From: Pseudoxanthomonas mexicana
Lineage (GTDB): Bacteria; Pseudomonadota; Gammaproteobacteria; Xanthomonadales; Xanthomonadaceae
Assembly: GCF_010093385.1 (NCBI RefSeq)
Contig: NZ_PDWV01000002.1
Location: 1 to 64,000, forward strand
Reading direction: 5' to 3'
DNA: 64,000 nucleotides
The position numbers and the translations under genes were made by a program. Position 1 is the stretch's first letter; each line of letters starts with the position of its first letter. The notes below the pieces were generated by a model, which saw only the letters and a program-made list of their open reading frames with translations, was not told where the DNA came from and searched no databases. Below are positions 32,285 to 40,393 of the stretch, piece after piece.

Positions 32285-34351
32285 TCACGTCCCTGTCGGG
32301 TCGTGATGGAAGTGCCGCTTGAACGGCACCTCGCCGTCGCGCCGCGCGTCCAGTTCCTGCGCGTACCGGTGGCCGGCGTACACCGCGTGCGCGATCAGCC
32401 CCGGCGCCAGCGCATCACCGATGCAGGCCAAGCTGCGGATGCCGGCGTCCGCCCATTCCGGCTCGCGTCCCTTCAACGCCTGGTAGAGCGCATCGTCGGG
32501 CAGGCGGGCCGTGACCACCACGATCGCGTCGCAGTCGAGCGAAGAGGCCGCGCCGCTCCACGCGTGCTCCAGCGCGAGCGTGGTTCCCGTATAGCCGGTG
32601 ACCAGGTGCGATACGCGCTGCACGACGCCCAGCTCGGCCATGCGCCACTGGATATGGCGGTAGTCCAGTGTGTTCGCGCTCCACGAGGCGATGGTGTCGT
32701 CCGGGGTGAGGTACGTTACCTCGCAACCGCGCAGGCGCAGCGCCTCGGCGACCACGCTGGCGGTGTAGAAGTAGTCGTCGTCGTAGACCACCACGCGGCC
32801 CTCGGGCCAGCGCCCGTCCATCAGGTCGTCCGGGGTGAACACCTGCGCGTTGTCGGCGAAGTCGGCGATGCCCAGCCCGTGGCTGCGCCCGAACCCGTCG
32901 CGCCGCCAGTGGCATCCCGTGGAGATGACGACGTGGTCCGCACCGAAGTCGAGCACGTCCTGCGCGGTCAGCGCGGAGTCGAGGTAGGTGCTGACGTTCG
33001 CCAGCTTGCCGATCTGCCCGAGCCGCCAGTCGCGCACGCGCGCCCATTCGGCCAGCCCCGGCAGGCGCGCCTCGCGCGTGACCCGCCCGCCCAGTTCGCG
33101 CCGGGCTTCGGCCAGGTGGACCTCGTAGCCGCGCTGGCCGAGTGCGCGCGCCGCTTCCAGGCCGGCCGGCCCGCCACCGACCACCAGCACGCGGGCGTCG
33201 CTTGCCTTGGGCGCGATCCGTTCCGGGTGCCATCCCTTGCGCCACTCCTCGCCCATGCTCGGGTTCTGCGTGCAGCGGATGGGCGAGATCGTCATGTCGC
33301 CGGAGACGCAGATGTTGCAGCCGATGCATTCGCGGATGTCGTCGACGCGGCCTTCCTCGATCTTGCGCGGCAGGTAGGGGTCGGCGATGGACGGCCGCGC
33401 GGCACCGATCAGGTCGATCACGCCGCGGCGGATCTGCGAGACCATCGTATCGGGCGAGGTGAAGCGGCCCACGCCGACCACCGGCTTGGTCGTCGCCTTG
33501 CGGACGAAATCGATGAAGGGCTCCTGCGCGCCTTCGCGGGCGAAGCGCGACGGAACCGAATCGTTGTACCAGGCCGCCACGTTGACGTCCCAGAGGTCGG
33601 GAAGCTCGGCCAGCATCCCAACGATGTCCTGCGCTTCGGCCAGTTCCACCCCGCCCGGCCCCAGCAGTTCCTCGGTGGCGAAGCGCAGCGCGACGGCGCA
33701 GCGGTGGCCGACCGCCTCGCGCGTGTCCTGCAGCACTTCGCGCAGCAGGCGGATGCGGTTCTCCAGCGAGCCGCCATAGGCATCGGTGCGCTGGTTGCGG
33801 CGACGCTGCAGGAAATGCATCGGCAGCGACAGGTCGTGCGCAGCATAGACGTAGATGATGTCCATGCCCGCCTTCATGCCGCGCACCGCCGCCTCGCGGT
33901 GCCAGCGCCGGTACTCGGCGATGTCGTGCAGGTCCATCGCGCGGGCCTGCGCGGGATAGCCGTACTTCGACGGCTGATGCGACGGTGCCAGCAGCACTTC
34001 GCGCGAATACAGGTTGGAGGCGGTGGGCCCGTTGTGCGACAGCTCCAGCGCGGCCAGCGCGCCATGCGCATGCACCTTGTCGCACATCAGCGCGAGCGCG
34101 GGGATGTCGCGGTCGTCCCACAGGCGCGCCTCGACATACGGCGTCAGGTCGCTGCTGGGATGGATCTCGCACTCTTCCGTCGAGATCACGCCCCAGCCGC
34201 CCTCGGCCTTCACCTCGCGCATGGCCGCGTGCGCCAGCGGCATCGCATGGCCCATGCCGTTGCAGTGCGGCACCTGGAAGAAGCGGTTCTTCGTGGTCAC
34301 CGGACCGATGCGGACCGGCTCGAACAGGATGTCGTAGCGGGGATCACGCAT
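32285..34351 (-). CDS. TMADH/DgcA-type FMN, [4Fe-4S] and ADP-binding oxidoreductase
   Basis: 688 residues with the trimethylamine dehydrogenase layout: a TIM barrel with Cys30 in RFFQVPHCNGMG (site of covalent FMN in TMADH), then CIGCNICVSGDMTISPIRC (4Fe-4S) near residue 345, and a GGGPAGLEAA nucleotide-binding domain. The catalytic Tyr and His (YVYAAHD) and an Asp (WYNDS) are kept, but the residue equal to TMADH Tyr60 is Glu (TEEC) and the third Trp of the amine cage is lost. A zwitterionic substrate such as dimethylglycine or N-methylproline is more likely than trimethylamine. It is the last gene of a four-gene operon and overlaps the permease gene by 8 bp. Confidence 0.85.
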   Translation of the reverse strand: MRDPRYDILFEPVRIGPVTTKNRFFQVPHCNGMGHAMPLAHAAMREVKAEGGWGVISTEECEIHPSSDLTPYVEARLWDDRDIPALALMCDKVHAHGALAALELSHNGPTASNLYSREVLLAPSHQPSKYGYPAQARAMDLHDIAEYRRWHREAAVRGMKAGMDIIYVYAAHDLSLPMHFLQRRRNQRTDAYGGSLENRIRLLREVLQDTREAVGHRCAVALRFATEELLGPGGVELAEAQDIVGMLAELPDLWDVNVAAWYNDSVPSRFAREGAQEPFIDFVRKATTKPVVGVGRFTSPDTMVSQIRRGVIDLIGAARPSIADPYLPRKIEEGRVDDIRECIGCNICVSGDMTISPIRCTQNPSMGEEWRKGWHPERIAPKASDARVLVVGGGPAGLEAARALGQRGYEVHLAEARRELGGRVTREARLPGLAEWARVRDWRLGQIGKLANVSTYLDSALTAQDVLDFGADHVVISTGCHWRRDGFGRSHGLGIADFADNAQVFTPDDLMDGRWPEGRVVVYDDDYFYTASVVAEALRLRGCEVTYLTPDDTIASWSANTLDYRHIQWRMAELGVVQRVSHLVTGYTGTTLALEHAWSGAASSLDCDAIVVVTARLPDDALYQALKGREPEWADAGIRSLACIGDALAPGLIAHAVYAGHRYAQELDARRDGEVPFKRHFHHDPTGT

Positions 34352-35657
34352 GGCGCGTCGTCCGTTTACGGAGGTGGCGCAGGAAGAAGTACAGCGGAAG
34401 GCCCGCCACCATCAGCGCCAGCGCCAGCCAGAACGGCCGGGCGCCCATGCCGATAAAGGCGAATACCGCGTAACCGACGCCGAGCACCGCGGCGACGAGC
34501 AGGTCGCGCCCGGCATCGCGCTGCCCGCGCCACCACAGGACGCCCAGCGCCAGCGAACAGCCCAGGTACAGCGGCAGGTTGGCGGCGGTCACTACCGTGC
34601 TCAGGAAGGTGAAGCCCGTCACCGCCGATTCGCTGTAGTTCATCAACACCATGGCAGTGGCCAGCAACGCCGTGAGCACCAGCGCGCCGGCCGGCGCGCC
34701 GTGGGCATTGGTGCGCGCGAAGACGCGTGGCATCGTGCCGTTATCGGCCATCGTACGCATCATCTCGCCTCCCAGCAGCGTCCAGCCATTGAGCGCGCCA
34801 AGCCCACTCACCACCACGAACAACGCGATCCAGCGCCCCATGCCCTCGCCCCCGAAGCGCTCCATCACCAGCGCGAAGGGCGCGCTGGACTGGGCCAGTT
34901 CGGCGTAGGGAAGCAACAGCAGCGGCACGGCGGAAACCACCAGGTAGATGGCGGCCGTGATGCCGGTGCCCGCCAGCGTCGCGCGCGGGATGGTGCGCCC
35001 CGGATCGTCCACGCGCGAGGCCGGGATGGTCGCCGACTCGATCCCCAGCATGGCGAACAGCGCGAGTGTCGAAGCCGCCATCGCATCGCCCAGGCTGATC
35101 GGTTTGGCCGGCGGATACGCGCCGAACGATGCAGGTGAATCCAGCAGCACCCACATGCCCAGCACGGCCACGGCCAGCATCGGCACCAGCTTCATCACCG
35201 TTGTCACCACCTGCACGCGACCGCCGCTGCGCACGCCCAGCAGGTTGACGCCCACGAACACCCACAGCACGCCGACGCACAGCCACGCCGGCTGCACCCG
35301 GGCGAGCGGCGGAAAGACCGCTGCGGCGTAGCCCACCACGCCCGTGGCCAGGGCCGCCAGCGTGATCCAGTTGGACACCCAGTAGGACCACAGCACCGCG
35401 TACGCCGGCAGGTCGCCGAGCGTGCGCTGGACGTAGCCATAGGGCCCGTCGGCCTCCGGCAACAAACGCGCCAGGCGGGCGAAGACACGCGCCAGCGCGA
35501 GGCAGCCCAGCACGGTGATGCCCCAGCCCAGCAGCGCGTTGTAGCCCAGCGGCGCCAGCGAGGCGGGCAGCACGAAGATGCCCATGCCGATGGTGTTGCC
35601 CACCACCAGCGCGGTGCAGGTCCAGAAGCCGATCTTCCTGCCGTCGCCGGGCTGCAT
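34344..35657 (-). CDS. APC-family amino acid permease
   Basis: 437 residues with about twelve membrane helices. The first helix has the APC substrate loop GNTIGMGIFVLPA, and the segment LFAMLGIESATIPA matches the conserved helix 6 region. Members of the branch move amino acids or polyamines, often by exchange. Being sandwiched between an amidohydrolase and a TMADH-like enzyme, it probably imports the amino-acid-like substrate or exports a product. It lies 8 bp after the amidohydrolase gene. Confidence 0.88.
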   Translation of the reverse strand: MQPGDGRKIGFWTCTALVVGNTIGMGIFVLPASLAPLGYNALLGWGITVLGCLALARVFARLARLLPEADGPYGYVQRTLGDLPAYAVLWSYWVSNWITLAALATGVVGYAAAVFPPLARVQPAWLCVGVLWVFVGVNLLGVRSGGRVQVVTTVMKLVPMLAVAVLGMWVLLDSPASFGAYPPAKPISLGDAMAASTLALFAMLGIESATIPASRVDDPGRTIPRATLAGTGITAAIYLVVSAVPLLLLPYAELAQSSAPFALVMERFGGEGMGRWIALFVVVSGLGALNGWTLLGGEMMRTMADNGTMPRVFARTNAHGAPAGALVLTALLATAMVLMNYSESAVTGFTFLSTVVTAANLPLYLGCSLALGVLWWRGQRDAGRDLLVAAVLGVGYAVFAFIGMGARPFWLALALMVAGLPLYFFLRHLRKRTTRHA

Positions 35658-35665
35658 GCGCGGCG

Positions 35666-36955
35666 TCAGTCCAGTGCCACCGGCACGCCCGCCTTCACCA
35701 CACCGCGCACCTGCTGCAGGCAGGCGATGTCGGCCAGCGGATCGCAGGCCAGGGCGACGAGGTCGGCGAGCTTGCCCGGGGTGATCGAGCCCAGTTCATT
35801 TTCCTTGCGCAGCAGGCGGGCCGACTCCAGCGTCGCCGCGCGGATCGCCTGCAGCGGCGTCATCCCGTAGCGGACCATGTAGGCGAACTGGCGCGCATTG
35901 TCGCCATGCGGGTAGACGCCGCTGTCGGTGCCGTAGGCGATGTTGACGCCGGCGGCGACGGCCTTGCGGAAGCCCTCGCGCTGGGCCTCGGTCGTGTCCA
36001 GGTTCTTGCGCAGGATCTCCGCGGACCAGCCGTCGCGGCGGCCGACGCTGTCGATGTAGTCGCCGTTGTAGATGTCGGCGACCAGGAAGGTGCCGTGCTG
36101 CTTCATCAACGCGATCGCCTCGTCGTCCATCAGCGAGCCGTGCTCGATCGAGCGCGCACCGGCACGCACGGCGCGCTTGATGCCTTCCGCCCCATGCGCG
36201 TGCGCGGCGACGAAACGGCCGCGACGCCCGGCCTCTTCCACCGCTGCGCGGATCTCGGCCTCGGTGTACTCGGATTGCCCGGGCTCGGTGCCGTCGGCGA
36301 GCACGGCGCCGGTGGCGATCAACTTGATGAAGTCGGCGCCCGCGTCGAGGATCTCGTTCACCCGCCGACGCACCTCCGCTTCGTTGTCGGCGACGCCACG
36401 GCGGAAGATCGCCGGCACCTCCGTCCCCGCGGGCAATCCGGTGATCTCGCCGCCGCCTCCGGTGACCGTGACGTAGGTGCCGGCAACGAACATGCGCGGC
36501 CCGGGCACGAGGCCGGCGTTGATCGCATCGCGCAACTGCACGTCGGCGAAACCGCGATAGACCCCGACATCGCGCACGGTGGTGAAGCCGGCCTGCAGGG
36601 TCGCCCGTGCGTTGCGCGCACCGATGAAGGCATCGCGCGCGGCGTTGCTCCTCAGCGGTGTCGCAGGATCGCCATAGGGCCCTTCGTCGGCCAGGTGCGT
36701 GTGCATGTCCATCAGGCCGGGCACGACGGTCAGCGCGGACCAGTCCAGCACCCGCAGCCCGGGATCGACGGCTTCTGCGGACGCGGCGATCGAAGCGACC
36801 CGTCCGTCACGCACCAGGATGTCGCGCCCGGCGAGCATCCGCCCCGTGTCCACATCGAGGACGTGGCCTGCCCGGATCAGCAGATCCTGTGCCCCGGCCG
36901 GCAGTGCGACGGCGGCCAGCAGCAGCGCAGGCAGCAACCGGTCACGCATCGCCAT
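35666..36955 (-). CDS. Exported metal-dependent amidohydrolase (imidazolonepropionase/Xaa-Pro type)
   Basis: 429 residues with signal peptide (LLPALLLAAVALPAGAQ), so it acts in the periplasm. Amidohydrolase-fold metal ligands are seen as HTH (GLMDMHTHLAD), a candidate carboxylated Lys (DFIKLIATG), His in AAHAHG and IEHGSL, and Asp in AYGTDSG. The subgroup includes Xaa-Pro and Xaa-Arg/Lys carboxypeptidases and acyl-amino-acid hydrolases. Here it may release an amino-acid or betaine unit from a conjugate before uptake by the permease. The gene overlaps the Rieske gene by 14 bp. Confidence 0.85.
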   Translation of the reverse strand: MAMRDRLLPALLLAAVALPAGAQDLLIRAGHVLDVDTGRMLAGRDILVRDGRVASIAASAEAVDPGLRVLDWSALTVVPGLMDMHTHLADEGPYGDPATPLRSNAARDAFIGARNARATLQAGFTTVRDVGVYRGFADVQLRDAINAGLVPGPRMFVAGTYVTVTGGGGEITGLPAGTEVPAIFRRGVADNEAEVRRRVNEILDAGADFIKLIATGAVLADGTEPGQSEYTEAEIRAAVEEAGRRGRFVAAHAHGAEGIKRAVRAGARSIEHGSLMDDEAIALMKQHGTFLVADIYNGDYIDSVGRRDGWSAEILRKNLDTTEAQREGFRKAVAAGVNIAYGTDSGVYPHGDNARQFAYMVRYGMTPLQAIRAATLESARLLRKENELGSITPGKLADLVALACDPLADIACLQQVRGVVKAGVPVALD

Positions 36956-37997
36956 AGGCCGCCCTCAACAGGTTATGGAAATGCCAGACGCCGCTTTCGC
37001 GCTTGGGACACAAGCGACCGGCGTCGTACAAGCCTGAGGCCAGGCCCTGCTGCACGGATTCGCAGATGCGGATGTCCTCGTCCTGCACCTCGTCGCTGAA
37101 GGCCTGATCGTTGGCGATGCGGGCCAGGGCCGCGTCGTCCTGCGCGTAGTAGTAGTCGAACTCCACCCGGCAGCGGTCCGGCCCCAGCGGCAGGATCCGG
37201 TTGGTCTGCAATCGCCCCGGCATGATGTTGAGCATCACGTTGGGATAGACGAAGTAATAGAACGCATCGCCATCGCCGTAGATGTCGCCGCTGTTGCGCA
37301 GCGGCGAGTGCTGCAACGAGTGCCAGGGGAAAAGCTCGGTGTCGTACGCGCGGTAGTCGAGCACCTTCGACAGCCCGGGATGCACGTGCGGCAGATGGTA
37401 GCCCTCGAGGAAATTGTCCACGTAGACTTTCCAGTTGCACCCGATGTCGTAACTGTCGCGGCGATGGAAGCGCATCGTGGCCAGGTCGATGGGGGCGATG
37501 CGCTCGGCGATGCCGCCGTAGACCGCATCGAACGGCGGCACGTCTTCGTCCACGGCGACGAACACCAGCCCCTGCCAGGCGTGTACGCGCAGCGGAGGCA
37601 GGCGGATATCGTTGACGTCGAAATCCGCGGCCCCCTGCATCTCCGGCGCGCTGCGCAGCTGGCCTTCCAGCGTGTAGGTCCAGCCGTGGTACTTGCAGTG
37701 CAGCGCGCGTGCGCCCTTGCCGTTGCACAGCGCCAGCGGGCCGGCACGATGGCGGCACACGTTCGGAAAGGCGCGCAGCACACCATCCTGCCCGCGCACC
37801 ACCAGCACCGGCACGCCGGCCACGTGCTCGACGATGTGATCGCCCGGCTCGGCCAGTTGATCCGCATGCGCGACCAGCTGCCAGCTGCGCCGGAACACGG
37901 CTCCCTGTTCCAGCGCCAGCGTCGCCTCGCCGGCGTAGTAGCGGGCCGGCAGCGCCCGGGCGCGTTCGAGGGGCAAGTGATCGGCGGGACGGGACAT
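36942..37997 (-). CDS. Rieske non-haem iron oxygenase, quaternary-amine type
   Basis: 351 residues from ATG 37997 with CCAGGAATCCC as ribosome site. The N-terminal Rieske [2Fe-2S] centre is CRH...CKYHGW. The mononuclear iron site is DNFLEGYHLPHVHPG (two His) plus a late Asp. Size and order match alpha-subunits acting on quaternary amines (GbcA, CntA, choline monooxygenase, stachydrine demethylase). Paired with a TMADH/DgcA-like enzyme it would remove N-methyl groups stepwise. No reductase partner is encoded nearby, so electrons must come from elsewhere. It is first in the four-gene operon, divergent from the sulfotransferase gene. Confidence 0.85.
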   Translation of the reverse strand: MSRPADHLPLERARALPARYYAGEATLALEQGAVFRRSWQLVAHADQLAEPGDHIVEHVAGVPVLVVRGQDGVLRAFPNVCRHRAGPLALCNGKGARALHCKYHGWTYTLEGQLRSAPEMQGAADFDVNDIRLPPLRVHAWQGLVFVAVDEDVPPFDAVYGGIAERIAPIDLATMRFHRRDSYDIGCNWKVYVDNFLEGYHLPHVHPGLSKVLDYRAYDTELFPWHSLQHSPLRNSGDIYGDGDAFYYFVYPNVMLNIMPGRLQTNRILPLGPDRCRVEFDYYYAQDDAALARIANDQAFSDEVQDEDIRICESVQQGLASGLYDAGRLCPKRESGVWHFHNLLRAAYGDA

Positions 37998-38322
37998 GGG
38001 ATTCCTGGGAGGCGTCGGCCGGTCGAGCGCAGGCCGGTCCGCCAAGCCTAAGCGCAGGACGCAGGCGCGCACAGCCCCCGCACCGGAACGTGGCGTATCC
38101 GCATCGCCCTGCACCCGGAAGGTGCGGCAGGCCATGACGAAAGTTGGATTACTTTTTGCGGATCGAAATTTCGTGCATTTCGGTCTATTCCTGCTCTATC
38201 CAGCGCCCCCGGTTCGCCTATAGATTGAAAGCGAGGGCACACCACCACTGCCGGAACGACCGATTGGAACGACCGCTGGACGACTGCGGACGCACGACCG
38301 ACCCCATGCACGGGGACGGTGC
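37998..38322. other. Divergent promoter region of the two N-methyl-compound operons
   Basis: 325 bp without a gene. The first 130 bp is GC-rich; the segment 38140-38235 is AT-richer and contains the palindrome CGAAATTTCG (38164-38173) and several CGAAA/GAAAG copies, so operators for both directions are likely to lie there. No FNR-type box was found. Confidence 0.45.
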
Positions 38323-40365
38323 ATGACCGCGGCCGCCGCGCCCACCGGCACGCTGCAGACGGCGCTCGACCATGCGCGCCCGTTGCTGTCCACCGACCCG
38401 GCGATGGCCGCGCAACAGGCCGGCGAGATCATCCGCGTGGTCGGCCGGCATCCGATGGCCCTGCTGGTGCTGGCCGCCTCGCACCGCGTGCGCGGGCAAA
38501 GGCCGCACGCACTCGATGTGCTGGAACCGCTGGTCCGCGAACATCCGCAGTGGCCGCTGGCCCATCTGGAGCACGGCCTGACGCTGGGCCGCGCCGGACG
38601 CGGCGGCGATGCGGTGCCCGCCCTGCGCCGCGCGCTGGCGCTGAAGCCCGACCTGCCGCAGGCGTGGCGCGAACTCGGCGACCACCTTTCGGCGATGGGG
38701 GACGGCGACGGCGCGGCGCAGGCCTACCTGGAACACACCCGCCATGCCACGCGCGATCCCGGCCTGATGCAGGCCGCCGCCGCCCTGGCCGACAACCGCA
38801 TTCCCGAGGCGGAAGCCCTGCTGCGCGCGCACCTGAAGCGCCTGCCCACCGATGTGGCCGCCATCCGCATGCTGGCCGAGGTCGCCGCGCGCGTGGGTCG
38901 CGGCGAGGACGCCGAGTCCCTGCTCGCCCGCTGCGTGGAACTGGCGCCGGACTTCCTGCCTGCCCGACAGAACTACGCGCTGGTACTGCACCGCGCCAAC
39001 CGGCCCGAGGACGCCCTGCGGCAGATCGACCGCCTGCTGGCGCACGAGCCGGACAATCCGGCGCACCTGAACCTCAAGGCCGTGGTGCTGTGCCGCATCG
39101 GCGACTACGAACCCGCGCTGGCGCTGTATGAGCGTGTGCTGGCGTCGTACCCCCAGCAGGCGAAGATCTGGATGAGCTATGGCCATGCCTTGAAGACGGC
39201 CGGCCCCACCGCGCGCGCGATCGACGCCTACCGCCGCGCGCTTTCGCTGCAGCCCGGCTTCGGCGAAGTGTGGTGGAGCCTGGCCAACCTGAAGCCCTTC
39301 CGCTTCAGCGACGACGACATGGCGGTGATGCGTGCGCAGCGCGCGCGCACCGATCTTCCGGACGAGGACCGCCTGCACCTGGACTTCGCCCTGGGCAAGG
39401 CTTTGGAGGATGCCGGCGACTACGCGGCGTCGTTCGCGCACTACCGCGACGGCAATGCCCTGCGCAGCGCGCAGCTGGGCTACCGCACCGACGACACCCG
39501 CGCACGCGTGCAGCGCCTGCGCGGCGCGCACACCGCGGCGTTCTTCGCGCAGCGCGCGGGCCTGGGCTGCGATGCACCGGATCCCATCTTCATCGTCGGC
39601 ATGCCCCGTGCCGGCTCCACGCTGCTGGAACAGATCCTGTCCAGCCACTCCGCCGTGGAAGGCACGATGGAGCTCCCCGACATCACCTCCATCACCCGCG
39701 AACTACGGGAACAGGCGCGGGCACGCGGCGCCGACACCTACCACGACCTGCTGGCGACGCTCGACGGCGACGCCCTGCGCGCGCTCGGCGAGCGCTACCT
39801 CGAGACGACCCGCATCCACCGCAAGTCCGGCCGCCCGTTCTTCATCGACAAGATGCCGAACAACTTCGCCCACACCGGCCTGATCCACCTGATGCTGCCG
39901 AACGCGAAGATCATCGATGCGCGGCGCCACCCGCTGGCCTGCTGCTTCTCCGGCTTCAAGCAGCACTTCGCGCGTGGCCAGGGCTTCAGTTACGGGCTGG
40001 AGGACATCGGCCGCTACTACCACGACTACGTGGCGCTGATGGCGCACTACGACGACGTGTTGCCCGGGCGCGTGCACCGGGTCCTCTACGAACAGCTGGT
40101 CGAGGACACCGAAGCCGAAGTGCGCCGCCTGCTGGCCTACTGCGGGCTGCCGTTCGAGGACGGCTGCCTGCGCTTCTTCGAGAACGCGCGGCCGGTGCGC
40201 ACCGCCAGTTCCGAGCAGGTCCGCCAGCCGATCTACCGCGAAGGCGTGGATCACTGGCGGCATTACGAACCGTGGCTGGAACCGCTGAAGGTCGCGCTGG
40301 GCCCCGTGTTGGGCGCCTATCCGGCGGTTCCGGACTTCATGGCAGGCAGTTCCATCCCCGATTGA
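38323..40365 (+). CDS. TPR-sulfotransferase fusion protein
   Basis: 680 residues. Residues 1-400 consist of tetratricopeptide-type helix pairs (e.g. ALALYERVLASYPQQAKIWM, AIDAYRRALSLQPGFGEVWW). The C-terminal part is a sulfotransferase domain: FIVGMPRAGSTLLEQILSSH is the 5'-phosphosulphate loop of PAPS-using enzymes, and KIIDARRHPLACCFSGFKQHF is the 3'-phosphate region. No signal peptide is seen. In xanthomonads and sphingomonads such genes are often paired with TonB receptors, as here (28 bp before the receptor); the acceptor is unknown. Confidence 0.88.
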   Translation: MTAAAAPTGTLQTALDHARPLLSTDPAMAAQQAGEIIRVVGRHPMALLVLAASHRVRGQRPHALDVLEPLVREHPQWPLAHLEHGLTLGRAGRGGDAVPALRRALALKPDLPQAWRELGDHLSAMGDGDGAAQAYLEHTRHATRDPGLMQAAAALADNRIPEAEALLRAHLKRLPTDVAAIRMLAEVAARVGRGEDAESLLARCVELAPDFLPARQNYALVLHRANRPEDALRQIDRLLAHEPDNPAHLNLKAVVLCRIGDYEPALALYERVLASYPQQAKIWMSYGHALKTAGPTARAIDAYRRALSLQPGFGEVWWSLANLKPFRFSDDDMAVMRAQRARTDLPDEDRLHLDFALGKALEDAGDYAASFAHYRDGNALRSAQLGYRTDDTRARVQRLRGAHTAAFFAQRAGLGCDAPDPIFIVGMPRAGSTLLEQILSSHSAVEGTMELPDITSITRELREQARARGADTYHDLLATLDGDALRALGERYLETTRIHRKSGRPFFIDKMPNNFAHTGLIHLMLPNAKIIDARRHPLACCFSGFKQHFARGQGFSYGLEDIGRYYHDYVALMAHYDDVLPGRVHRVLYEQLVEDTEAEVRRLLAYCGLPFEDGCLRFFENARPVRTASSEQVRQPIYREGVDHWRHYEPWLEPLKVALGPVLGAYPAVPDFMAGSSIPD

Positions 40366-40393
40366 CCGTCATCACTGGAGAGAGGTGAGCTGG

